Positions 41,826 through 50,137 of a stretch of 64,000 nucleotides of DNA are shown one piece after another. The DNA comes from Micromonospora okii (GTDB taxonomy: Bacteria; Actinomycetota; Actinomycetes; Mycobacteriales; Micromonosporaceae). The notes under the pieces were generated by a model that saw only the letters and a list, made by a program, of their open reading frames with translations, ran no database searches and was not told the origin of the DNA. The position numbers and the translations under genes are program-made. Each line of letters starts with the position of its first letter. The stretch's first letter is position 1. The stretch spans positions 351,328-415,327 of the forward strand of contig NZ_BBZF01000015.1 of assembly GCF_020884795.1 (NCBI RefSeq), read 5' to 3'.

Positions 41826-43126
41826 GCGTGCGCGACGGACTCCGGGGCCTGACCACCCGCGGCCGGTCGTTCCTGGCTGCCGCGCTGGCCGCCGCGGTCT
41901 CCGCTGCCATCCTCGGCGAGCGGGACCTGCTGCGGGTGGCCGTGCTGCTGGCCGCGCTGCCGCTGCTCGCCGCCGCGTACGTCGGGCGCAGCCGGTACCG
42001 GCTGGCCTGCAACCGGTCGCTGGAGCCGCACCGGGTTCCGGTGGGCGCCAACTCCCGGGTGGTGCTGCGGTTGCAGAACCTGTCCCGCCTGCCCACCGGC
42101 ACGCTGCTGCTGGAGGACCGCCTGCCGTACGCGCTGGGCAGCCGGCCCCGGGTGGTGCTGGAGCGGCTCGGCGCGCACCAGGCCAGTTCGGTGGCGTACA
42201 CGGTCCGCGCGGACGTGCGCGGCCGGTACGAGGTGGGCCCGCTGGTGGTCCGGCTGACCGACCCGTTCGGGCTGTGCGAGCTGAGCCGCGCCTTCCCCAG
42301 CACCGACCACCTCACCGTGATCCCGCAGGTCACCCCGCTGCCCTCGGTGCGCCTCCCCGGCGAGTACGCGGGCAGCGGCTCCAGCCGGGCCCGGTCCGTG
42401 GCGGTGCACGGCGAGGACGACGTGGCGACCCGGGAGTACCGGGTGGGCGACGACCTGCGCCGGGTGCACTGGAAGTCGACCGCCCGCACCGGGGAGCTGA
42501 TGGTCCGCCGCGAGGAGCAGCCCTGGGAGAGCCGGGCGACCGTCGTGCTGGACACCCGGGGGTACGGCCACCACGGCGACGGCCCCACCGCGAGCTTCGA
42601 GTGGGCGGTCTCCGCGGCGGCCAGCATCGCCGTGCACCTGCGCCAGGCCGGCTACAAGCTGCGCCTGGTCACCGGCGACGGCGCGGACGTCGACGCGACC
42701 GAGGCAGTCGGGGACGGCGTGCTCCTCGACCAGCTCGCCGACGTCCGGCTCGACCCGCGCGGCGAGATCACCTCGCTGGTGCGGCAGGTGCGGCAGCGCG
42801 CCGACGGCGGGCTGATCATCGGCCTGTTCGGCACGGTGGACACCGCCGAGGCGGAGCTGCTGGCCGGTCTGCGGGGCAACGGCGCGACCTGCGTCGGGTT
42901 CCTCTTGGACAGCTCGACCTGGCTGCACCTCACGCCCCGGGCCCGGGCCGAGGCCGACCACGCGCACGCCGCCGCCGCGCTCGCCCTGCTGGGCAGCGGG
43001 TGGCGGGTGGTGGGGGTCGACCACGGCGCCCAGCTACCGGCGCTGTGGCCGCAGGCCGGCCGGGGCCAGCAGGGCTTCGCCCTGCGGGCGGCGCTGGCCG
43101 AGACCGTGGCCGGGCGCGTCAAGTGA
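41822..43126 (+). CDS. DUF58 membrane-associated protein
   Basis: A 434-residue protein. Two N-terminal hydrophobic segments (about residues 15-60) are followed by a beta-rich region ([20 protein letters not shown]). The DUF58 core has [20 protein letters not shown] then [20 protein letters not shown] and [10 protein letters not shown] upstream. The C-terminal half is vWA-like. DUF58 proteins pair with MoxR ATPases and transglutaminase-like proteins. The start at 41822 lies in the GTGA overlap with moxR; a GTG at 41828 is the alternative. Confidence 0.9.
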   Translation: MSVRDGLRGLTTRGRSFLAAALAAAVSAAILGERDLLRVAVLLAALPLLAAAYVGRSRYRLACNRSLEPHRVPVGANSRVVLRLQNLSRLPTGTLLLEDRLPYALGSRPRVVLERLGAHQASSVAYTVRADVRGRYEVGPLVVRLTDPFGLCELSRAFPSTDHLTVIPQVTPLPSVRLPGEYAGSGSSRARSVAVHGEDDVATREYRVGDDLRRVHWKSTARTGELMVRREEQPWESRATVVLDTRGYGHHGDGPTASFEWAVSAAASIAVHLRQAGYKLRLVTGDGADVDATEAVGDGVLLDQLADVRLDPRGEITSLVRQVRQRADGGLIIGLFGTVDTAEAELLAGLRGNGATCVGFLLDSSTWLHLTPRARAEADHAHAAAALALLGSGWRVVGVDHGAQLPALWPQAGRGQQGFALRAALAETVAGRVK

Positions 43127-43190
43127 CGAACCGGCGGGCCGCGCGCCAGTGCGCCCGGCCCGGCGGGCAGACGACCGGAAGGGTGGTCCC

Positions 43191-45656
43191 GTGACCGCGA
43201 CCCGCAACCTCGGCTTCGTGGCCGCCGGCGCGACCCTGCTGGCGGCGGCCCCCCTGTCGGCGATCTTCGAGCGCTGGACGTGGCTCATCCAGACGTCGAT
43301 CGCGGTCGCGGTGGTGGCCGGGGCCGCCGCGCTGACCCGGCTGGCCCGGATGCCGCTGTGGGGGCAGGCGCTGGGCATGCTCGGCGGGCTGACGCTCGCG
43401 CTGACCTGGCTCTTCCCCGCTGGCACCGAGCTGGTCGCGTTCCTGCCCACGCCGGGCACCTTCGCCCACTTCGGCGAGCTGCTCGGCGCGTCGGCGCAGG
43501 ACATGCGCTCGTACGGGGTAAAGGTTCCCGACACCGACCCGCTGCTCTTCGTGACCGTGCTGGGCATCGGCGCGGTGGCGGTGGTGGTGGACGTGCTCGC
43601 CGTCGGGCTGCGCCGCCCCGCGCTGGCCGGCCTGCCGATGCTCGCCGTCTACTCGGTCCCGGTCGCCGTGTACACCGACAGCGTCCCCGCCGTGCCGTTC
43701 GTCGTCGGCGCCGCCGGCTACCTGTGGCTGCTGGTCACCGACAACGTGGACCGGGTGCGCCGGTTCGGCCGCCGGTTCACCGGCGACGGCCGGGACGTCG
43801 ACGTGTGGGAGGCCTCCCCGCTGGCCGCCGCCGGGCGTCGGCTGGCCGTGGTCGGGGTGGTGCTGGCCGTGGCGCTGCCGCTGGCGGTGCCGGGGATGAC
43901 CGGCGGCCTGCTCGACACCCTCGGCTCGGGCACCGGCGACGGCAGCGGCCGACCCGGGCAGGGCGGCAACCAGGGCCGCGTCGACCTGTTCGCCTCGCTC
44001 AGCGGCCAGCTCAACCAGTCCGAGGTGTACGAGATGGTCAAGGTGACCACCTCCGAGCCGAACCCGTTCTACCTGCGCTACGGGGTCGCCGACGAGCTGC
44101 GGCCCGACGGCTTCCGGGTGCGCACCCCCACCGGCCGCCCGGTCACCCGGGACCTGCCCGACCCGACGCAGCGGGCCCGCGCGGGCGTCGAGCAGAAGCG
44201 GTACCGGGCCACCGTCAAGGTCACGAAGAACCTCGCCATGCCGCTGCTTCCCGTGTACGCCGAGCCGGTGCGGACCGAGGAGTTGGGCGGCAACTGGCTC
44301 TACGACCCGAACCTTCAGGTGCTCTTCTCCAACCGGGACAACTCCCGCGACAAGAGCTACTCCTTCGAGTACGTCCGCTCGACGTACACCCCGGCGGCGC
44401 TGCGCCAGGCCCCGTCGCTGCCGTCGGACCACCCGGTCCGGCTCCAGCAGACGGCCACCCCGCCGGCCCCGAAGGTGGACGCCCTGGTCGCCGACCTGGT
44501 GCGCGGCAAGCGCACCGACTACGACAAGGTCCGGGCGATCTACGACCACTTCTCCGCCGACAACGGCTTCACCTACAGCCTGACCACCAAGGGCGGCACG
44601 AGCGGGCAGGACGTCGTCGACTTCCTGACCAACAAGGCCGGCTTCTGCCAGCAGTACGCGGCGGCGATGGCGTGGCTCGTCCGCGCGGCCGGCATCCCGG
44701 CCCGGGTGGCGTTCGGTTTCAGCAACGGCACGGGCCGCACCGACGACGGTTACGTGCTGACCAACCGCAACCTGCACGCCTGGACCGAGGTCTACTTCGA
44801 CGGGATGGGCTGGGTGCCCTTCGACGCCACCCCCGCGTACGGGGTGCAGGGGTCGACCCGCTCGGCCTGGGCGCCGGACACCGACCGGCCGGAGCCGGAG
44901 AGCCCCGGGGCCGGTTCCCCCGCCACGCCGGACGACGCGGAACCGTCGGCGGGCCCGGCCGGCCGCGACGCCGCCGACCGGGAGACCGACGCGGGCCTCG
45001 CCGTCGGGGCGGACGCCCCCACCCGGGAAGACCCCACCTGGCCGTGGTGGGCGGCCGGCGCGCTGGCGCTGCTGGCCCTGCTCGCCGCCCCGGCGCTGCG
45101 CCGGGCGGCGTTGCGCCGCCGCCGGGGCGGCCGGGCGGCGGTGGCCGCCGCGCCGGCCACCGTGGGCAGCGGCGCGGGCGGCTCCGAGCGGACGATGGTC
45201 GTGCAGGTCGACGCCGACCGGGCCCGCGCGGACGCCCACGCCGCCTGGGACGAACTGCTCGACACCCTGGTCGACTACCGGGTCCGGGTGGACCGGACGG
45301 AGACGCCGAGGGCGACCGCCGAGCGCCTGGTGAACGACGACCTCGCCGAGGACGCCACCGCCGCCGCCGGGGCCCGGCTGCTCGGCCGGGCCGAGGAGCG
45401 GGCCCGCTACGCCCGCGCGCCCCTCACCGGCGAGGAACTGCCCCCGGCCCTGCGCGCCGTGCGGGGCGCGCTCGCCGGCCGGGCGGGCCGCCGGGCCCGG
45501 GTGGTGGCCGCCGTGCTCCCGCCGTCGGTGCTGCTGCACTGGCGCACGGCGGTGACCGACGCGACCTCGCGGCTGGTGACCCGCGCCGGCGACGCCCGGT
45601 ACCGCCTGCTGCGCTGGACCCCCCGCCGACTGCTCTCCTCCCGCCCCCACCGCTGA
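43191..45656 (+). CDS. Transglutaminase-like membrane protein (TgpA-type)
   Basis: An 821-residue protein with about six N-terminal transmembrane helices (residues 1-230) and an extracytoplasmic transglutaminase core. The catalytic Cys is in TNKAGFCQQYAAAMAWLVRA (about 486), His in TNRNLHAWTEVYFDGMGWVP (about 529) and Asp in FDATPAYG (about 545). A Pro-rich region precedes another helix (WPWWAAGALALLALLAAPAL) and a DUF4129-like cytoplasmic tail (YRVRVDRTETPRATAERLV). It probably acts on surface proteins. It is 65 bp after the DUF58 gene; GTG start. Confidence 0.9.
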   Translation: MTATRNLGFVAAGATLLAAAPLSAIFERWTWLIQTSIAVAVVAGAAALTRLARMPLWGQALGMLGGLTLALTWLFPAGTELVAFLPTPGTFAHFGELLGASAQDMRSYGVKVPDTDPLLFVTVLGIGAVAVVVDVLAVGLRRPALAGLPMLAVYSVPVAVYTDSVPAVPFVVGAAGYLWLLVTDNVDRVRRFGRRFTGDGRDVDVWEASPLAAAGRRLAVVGVVLAVALPLAVPGMTGGLLDTLGSGTGDGSGRPGQGGNQGRVDLFASLSGQLNQSEVYEMVKVTTSEPNPFYLRYGVADELRPDGFRVRTPTGRPVTRDLPDPTQRARAGVEQKRYRATVKVTKNLAMPLLPVYAEPVRTEELGGNWLYDPNLQVLFSNRDNSRDKSYSFEYVRSTYTPAALRQAPSLPSDHPVRLQQTATPPAPKVDALVADLVRGKRTDYDKVRAIYDHFSADNGFTYSLTTKGGTSGQDVVDFLTNKAGFCQQYAAAMAWLVRAAGIPARVAFGFSNGTGRTDDGYVLTNRNLHAWTEVYFDGMGWVPFDATPAYGVQGSTRSAWAPDTDRPEPESPGAGSPATPDDAEPSAGPAGRDAADRETDAGLAVGADAPTREDPTWPWWAAGALALLALLAAPALRRAALRRRRGGRAAVAAAPATVGSGAGGSERTMVVQVDADRARADAHAAWDELLDTLVDYRVRVDRTETPRATAERLVNDDLAEDATAAAGARLLGRAEERARYARAPLTGEELPPALRAVRGALAGRAGRRARVVAAVLPPSVLLHWRTAVTDATSRLVTRAGDARYRLLRWTPRRLLSSRPHR

Positions 45657-45705
45657 CCCCACCCCGCGCACTCACCACTGACCCCGCCCATCGGCGGAAG
45701 ACGAC

Positions 45706-45764
45706 GCAAATTCACGGAATCAGTGGCTTAGAGCGCGAAATGGCCACTCATTCGGTGAATTTGC
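45706..45764. repeat. AT-rich inverted repeat after the transglutaminase gene
   Basis: 22-bp arms GCAAATTCACGGAATCAGTGGC and GCCACTCATTCGGTGAATTTGC pair with two mismatches around a 15-nt loop. The low GC content stands out from the surroundings. It may terminate the moxR operon or be a small mobile element remnant. Confidence 0.7.
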
Positions 45765-45833
45765 GCGCGGGGCGGGGCGGGCGCGGGGGGCAGGCCCGGA
45801 GCGGCGGGTTCTGGCCTGCGGCGCGGGTTGGGG

Positions 45834-45930
45834 TGGGCGCGGGCCTGCGGGACAGGGCGGGCGCGGAGTGGGCGCGGGCCTGCGGGCGGGCGGCAGCACG
45901 ACCCTGTGGGAGTGGACGCGGGCCTGCGGG
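45834..45930 (+). repeat. Degenerate GCGGGCCTGCGG repeats
   Basis: Three copies of TGGGCGCGGGCCTGCGGG, or one mismatch from it, begin at 45834, 45869 and 45913 with unequal spacing. They lie in the 335-bp gap between the convergent transglutaminase and DUF3040 genes, which contains no gene. Confidence 0.6.
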
Positions 45931-45991
45931 TGGGCGGCGGCGCGGCCCCGCCGGGGACGGCGGGGCCGGGATCTTCAGCGGCGGGGCCGGG

Positions 45992-46390
45992 TCAGCGGTG
46001 CCCCTCCGGGCGCTGCCGCCACCGGTCCTCCATCCGGTCGAGCAACGACGACCGGCGGCCGGACCGCCCGCGCGGGCGGCGTCGGCTGCTCGTCGTCCCC
46101 CCGACCACGTGCAGGTCGGGTGACTGCGCCCGGCGGTGCGACTGCACCGCGTACGCCGCCGCGCCGAGCATGATGACGAAACCCCCCACGGCAAGCGGTG
46201 GAGTCTTGATCACCGCACCGTAGACCAGCAGGGCCAGGCCAACGATGATCGCGCCGGCAGCGACGAGCAGGCGACGCCGCGCGTGGAAACGCGGGTCGCT
46301 GGCGCGCACGGCCGAGGCGAATTTGGGGTCCTCGGCAAGCGACCGCTCGATCTGCTCGAACAGCCGCTGCTCGTGCTCCGAGAGCGGCAC
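45992..46390 (-). CDS. DUF3040 small membrane protein
   Basis: A 132-residue actinobacterial protein. The conserved opening MPLSEHEQRLFEQIERSLAE then DPKFASAVRA is the DUF3040 signature. Two hydrophobic segments follow (RLLVAAGAIIVGLALLVYGA and PLAVGGFVIMLGAAAYAV), then a basic, Arg-rich tail. Function unknown. It is on the same strand as dinB and 115 bp downstream, probably with its own promoter. Confidence 0.9.
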   Translation of the reverse strand: MPLSEHEQRLFEQIERSLAEDPKFASAVRASDPRFHARRRLLVAAGAIIVGLALLVYGAVIKTPPLAVGGFVIMLGAAAYAVQSHRRAQSPDLHVVGGTTSSRRRPRGRSGRRSSLLDRMEDRWRQRPEGHR

Positions 46391-46505
46391 GGCACTCCTC
46401 CCCGGTCACGTTGGTCGGCCCGGTCGGACCGACAGACCGTGGCAGCCATCCGGCTGCTTGCCGTCAAGTCTACGAGGGGGGTCGCGCGTCGGAAAGCGGG
46501 ACGAC

Positions 46506-47765
46506 CTATGGGCGGGGCGGATTTTCGTTTCGCCGGGGGTCGGGGCGGCCGAGCAGGCTCGCCGGACCTATGACGGATCGCCCGAATCGGGCGGCGGCGG
46601 CGTCCGCGGCGGCCTCGGCCTCCCGCCAGCCGCGCTCGGGAGCGCCGAGGGTGAGCTGCCGGGGCGTCTCGTCCGCCGGGGCGAGCCCCTCCATCCGGAC
46701 CCCGACGAGGCGGACCCGCTCACCCGGGTCGAGGGCGGTGTAGAGCGCCCAGGACGTGTCGAACATCTCCCGGGCGGTGTCGGTGGGGACGCCGAGGGTG
46801 CGGGAGCGGCTGACCGTGCGGAAGTCGGCCATCCGCACCTTGATCGAGACCGTCCGCCCGACCTGGCCGGCCCGGCGCAACCGGCCGCCGACCTTCTCGG
46901 CGAGGGCGAGCAGCGCCCGGCGGATCTCCAGCGGGTCGGCCACGTCGGCGTCGAAGGTCACCTCGGCGCCGATGGACTTCTCCACCTGCTCGGGGGTGAC
47001 CCGACGCGGGTCGCGCCCCCAGGACAGCTCGTGCAGGTGGCTGGCGGCGGCCTCGCCGACCGCCCTGCGGAGCATGCCGAGCGGCGCCTCGGCCAGGTCG
47101 CCGATGGTGGCCAGGCCGAGGCGGCGCAGCGCCTCGGTGGAGCGCTCCCCCACCCCCCACAGCGCGGAGACCGGCAGCGGGTGCAGGAAGTCGAGCACCT
47201 TCTCCGCCGGCACCACCAGCAACCCGTCGGGCTTGGCCCGGGTGGAGCCCAGCTTCGCCACGAACTTGCTCGGCGCGACCCCCACCGAGCAGGTCAGGCC
47301 CTGCTCGGCGGCGACCCGGGCGCGGATGGCGCGGGCGATCTCGGCGGGCGGACCGAACAGCCGGCGGGCGCCGGCCACGTCGAGGAACGCCTCGTCCAGC
47401 GAGAGCGGCTCGACCAGCGGGGTGACGTCCCGGAAGATCGCCATGACCGCGCGGGACGCCGCCGTGTACTGCGGGAAGTCGGGCGGCAGGTAGACCGCGT
47501 GCGGGCAGAGGGCGCGGGCCCGCGCGGTCGGCATGGCGCTGCGGACGCCGTACCGTCGGGCCTCGTAGCTGGCGGAGCTGACCACCCCGCGCGGCCCGAC
47601 CCCGCCGACCACGACGGCCCGGCCGCGCAGCTCGGGGCGGCGGCGCACCTCGACGGAGGCGTAGAAGGCGTCCATGTCGACGTGCAGGATCGGGCAGCCG
47701 GAGTCGTCGCCCCCGGGCCCGAAGCGCGGGTCGCCGCCACGCGGCAACGACTGACTGCGACCCAT
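46506..47765 (-). CDS. dinB: DNA polymerase IV (DinB, Y-family)
   Basis: 419 residues. The catalytic motifs are intact: ILHVDMDAFYASVEVRRRPE and PLSLDEAFLDVAGARRLFG. SVGVAPSKFVAKLGSTRAKP is the conserved palm/fingers region, and the little-finger domain contains TVSIKVRMADFRTVSRSRTL. It is an error-prone translesion polymerase. There is a short, disordered N-terminus and no obvious LexA box was noticed upstream. The stop is 115 bp before the DUF3040 start. Confidence 0.95.
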   Translation of the reverse strand: MGRSQSLPRGGDPRFGPGGDDSGCPILHVDMDAFYASVEVRRRPELRGRAVVVGGVGPRGVVSSASYEARRYGVRSAMPTARARALCPHAVYLPPDFPQYTAASRAVMAIFRDVTPLVEPLSLDEAFLDVAGARRLFGPPAEIARAIRARVAAEQGLTCSVGVAPSKFVAKLGSTRAKPDGLLVVPAEKVLDFLHPLPVSALWGVGERSTEALRRLGLATIGDLAEAPLGMLRRAVGEAAASHLHELSWGRDPRRVTPEQVEKSIGAEVTFDADVADPLEIRRALLALAEKVGGRLRRAGQVGRTVSIKVRMADFRTVSRSRTLGVPTDTAREMFDTSWALYTALDPGERVRLVGVRMEGLAPADETPRQLTLGAPERGWREAEAAADAAAARFGRSVIGPASLLGRPDPRRNENPPRP

Positions 47766-47814
47766 CCCCGCAGGTTAGCCCCCGGGTCCGACAGCGCGGC
47801 GACCGCGCGGGCCC

Positions 47815-49023
47815 TCAGCCGCGCACGACCAGCAGCGGAATCGTCATCTCGGCGGCGGTGTCCGCGCCGTGGTACGCCACCAGGCGCGACTCCATCGGGT
47901 GCTCCGACCGGGTGGCCACCACGGCGGACGTGCCCCGGCACACCACCACCACGTCGCCGACGCGGCGCAGGTGCTCCTCGGGCACCGGGCCGAACCAGCC
48001 GGTGGCCACCGCCTCGTCGCGGCGCAGCACCCGGGCCGCGTCGCCGAGCAGGGCCGACCAGGCGGCCACCACGTCGTCGGCGGCGCCCGGCTCGACGTGC
48101 AGGTAGCGGACCCGGGGCTCGCCGGCCAGCACCCGCACCCCGGCCCGCAGCCGGGGATCGGCGTCGAAGTCGATCCGGTCCGCCGCCGGCACGTCGAGCT
48201 GGCCGTGGTCGGCGGTGACCAGCAGCGCGGCGTCCGGCGGCAGCCCGTCGACCAGCCGGACGAGCAGGGCGTCCACCTCGGTGGCGGCGGCCCGCCACGG
48301 CGCGGAGTCGACGCCGCTGAGGTGGCCGTGCCGGTCCAGGTCGGGGTGGTAGCCGGAGACCAGGGTCGGCCCGCTCCCGGCGCGCAGCGCGGCGAGCATC
48401 GCGGCGGCGAGCGCATCGGCGTCGGCCGCGCCCCGGTAGTCTCCGCCCCGGTTCGCGGCCAGGGTGAGGCCGCTACCGGCGTACTCGGGGCGGCTCACCA
48501 CGGTCACCGCGACCCCGGCGGCGCGGGCCCGCTCGAGCTGGGTGGGCACGGGCTGCCAGCGCAGCGGCTCCGGGTCGCCGGCCCACTCGATGTGGCTGAG
48601 CACCCGGTCGGTGTCGGGCACCCGGACCTTGAAGCCCAGCACCCCGTGCGCGCCGGGCGCGGCGCCGGTGCCGAGGGTCACCAGGCTGGTCGGCGTGGTG
48701 GAGGGGAAGCCGGAGGTGAGCGGGCGGCCGACGGTGGCGGCGAGCCCGGCCAGGGTCGGGGCGTACGGGGCGGCGGTGGGGATCTGGTACCAGCCGAGCC
48801 CGTCGACCAGCAGCACCGCGACGCGCCGCACCCCGGCCAGCCCGGGGCGCAGCCCGAGCAGGTCGGCGGCCCCCGGCACGCCGAGCACCGCCAGCGCGCT
48901 GGGCAGCACGTCGGCCAGGCTCCCGCCGCCGTAGCGGGGCGGGACCGGGGTGAGGGGGCCCGGCGGGGTCACCGGGCCGGGCGACGGCGTCGGCGGCCCC
49001 GGCACGGGGCCGGGGCCACTCAC
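47815..49023 (-). CDS. Alkaline phosphatase superfamily nucleotide pyrophosphatase/phosphodiesterase
   Basis: 402 residues. Metal-site and nucleophile motifs are RRVAVLLVDGLGWYQIP (Asp near 73), SGFPSTTPTSLVTLGTGAAP (nucleophilic Thr near 105), SGYHPDLDRHGHLSGVDS, and LLVTADHGQLDVPA (about 272). These fit the type I phosphodiesterase branch of the superfamily. Substrate is unknown. A Pro-rich N-terminus (about 30 residues) precedes the core; no secretion signal is evident. The GTG overlaps the methyltransferase stop by 4 bp. Confidence 0.87.
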   Translation of the reverse strand: MSGPGPVPGPPTPSPGPVTPPGPLTPVPPRYGGGSLADVLPSALAVLGVPGAADLLGLRPGLAGVRRVAVLLVDGLGWYQIPTAAPYAPTLAGLAATVGRPLTSGFPSTTPTSLVTLGTGAAPGAHGVLGFKVRVPDTDRVLSHIEWAGDPEPLRWQPVPTQLERARAAGVAVTVVSRPEYAGSGLTLAANRGGDYRGAADADALAAAMLAALRAGSGPTLVSGYHPDLDRHGHLSGVDSAPWRAAATEVDALLVRLVDGLPPDAALLVTADHGQLDVPAADRIDFDADPRLRAGVRVLAGEPRVRYLHVEPGAADDVVAAWSALLGDAARVLRRDEAVATGWFGPVPEEHLRRVGDVVVVCRGTSAVVATRSEHPMESRLVAYHGADTAAEMTIPLLVVRG

Positions 49024-49787
49024 GCCGGGCGGCGGGCGAAGAGGTGGAGTTGGGCGGCGAGGTCCCGGTACGGCGGCCGGGCGGCCAGGGCCCGCTCCAG
49101 CTCGACCAGGGCGCCCTGCTGGCCGTCCGCGACGGAGGCGGGGAGCAGGTCGGCCAGGACGCGTACCCCGTGGATCTCCTCGACCGCCAGGCCGGCGGCG
49201 GTGAGCAGCGCGGCGGCGCGGTCGGCGTCGTAGCGCCGGCGCAGGGTGTCCCGGGGCCCGGCGGCGCCGGCCGGGTCGGCGGCCAGCGCGGCAGCCACGT
49301 CGAGGTGGCCGCTCATCGCCCGGCCGAGCACCGCGGCGGCCCGCCCGGCGACCAGGACGCTCGCGGCGCCGCCCGGGCGCAGCGCGGCGGCCAGCGCGGA
49401 CACCACCGGCACGGGATCGTCGACCACCTCCAGCACGGCGTGGCAGAGCACCAGGTCGACGCTGGCCGGCTCGACCAGGCCGGCGAGGGCGTCGCCGTCG
49501 CCCTGCACGGCGTGCACCCGGTCGGCGACGCCGGCCTCGGCGGCCCGGCGGGTCAGCGCGGCGAGCGCGTCGGGGCTCGCGTCGACCACGGTGACCCGGT
49601 GGCCGGCCCCGGCGAGCGGCACGGCGAACCCGCCCGTGCCGCCGCCGACGTCGAGGACGGTGAGCCGGTCGTCGGCGCGGCGGTCCAGTTCGGCCCGCAG
49701 CACCGACCAGATGACGGCGGTACGGGGGGTCAACGGCGGGCCGGTGAGTCGGCCCCGGGTCTGCTCCACGCGGTCGAGCCTAGTCAC
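49020..49787 (-). CDS. SAM-dependent methyltransferase
   Basis: A 255-residue class I methyltransferase. Motif I is LTVLDVGGGTGGFAVPLAGA, followed by VTVVDASPDALAALTRRAAE, VHAVQGDGDALAGLVEPASV and DLVLCHAVLEVVDDPV. It resembles the SmtA/UbiE-type group; the acceptor cannot be deduced. GTG start at 49787; coupled to the phosphodiesterase gene. The region 49788-49869 upstream is short and empty. Confidence 0.87.
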   Translation of the reverse strand: MTRLDRVEQTRGRLTGPPLTPRTAVIWSVLRAELDRRADDRLTVLDVGGGTGGFAVPLAGAGHRVTVVDASPDALAALTRRAAEAGVADRVHAVQGDGDALAGLVEPASVDLVLCHAVLEVVDDPVPVVSALAAALRPGGAASVLVAGRAAAVLGRAMSGHLDVAAALAADPAGAAGPRDTLRRRYDADRAAALLTAAGLAVEEIHGVRVLADLLPASVADGQQGALVELERALAARPPYRDLAAQLHLFARRPA

Positions 49788-49869
49788 CCGGTCCAGCCGC
49801 CCGGCGCATCCGGTAGCCGGGAAACGGCGACCGGCGGAGCCCCGGGCGGCGGTGGACCGCCGGTGGCGC

Positions 49870-50049
49870 CTAGGACTCGCCGCCGCCGGCCGGGTCCTCC
49901 TCGGCGCGGGAACGGCGGGCGTTGGCCACCGCGCCGTCGGTCACCGAGTACTCGCGCGCCTCGGTGGTGTGTGCCGCGACCCAATCGGCGCCGAGCCGGG
50001 TGCGTCGGACGTTCGCCACCGAACCGCTGTACGTGTCGTTACCCGCCAC
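49870..50049 (-). CDS. 59-residue conserved-looking small protein
   Basis: A short gene with GTG start at 50049, AGGAACC ribosome-binding site and TAG stop. The protein begins MAGNDTYSGSVANVRRTRLG, continues ADWVAAHTTEAREYSVTD, and ends in a charged, Gly/Glu-rich tail. It shows good codon usage and fits neatly between dnaE2 and the methyltransferase gene. The SVANVRR and AVANARR segments are two similar turns, perhaps an internal repeat. No function or family was recognised; it could be cytoplasmic and nucleic-acid-associated given its basic character. Confidence 0.65.
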   Translation of the reverse strand: MAGNDTYSGSVANVRRTRLGADWVAAHTTEAREYSVTDGAVANARRSRAEEDPAGGGES

Positions 50050-50137
50050 TGGTTCCTACCCTTTCCTGGACCGCGGGCCACTCTGCCCGCGCGAGCACAA
50101 TTGTCCCTCCCGACCACCGGCCACACCGTGACGCCGA

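Noticed and set aside
41174..43126. 650-residue extension of the DUF58 gene
   Set aside because: The extra N-terminal part is out of frame with moxR and is low-complexity; the GTGA overlap at 41822 defines the start.
49784..49984. Alternative small frame overlapping the 59-residue gene
   Set aside because: It is Arg/Gly/Pro-rich with no ribosome-binding site; the other frame has better codon usage and a start signal.
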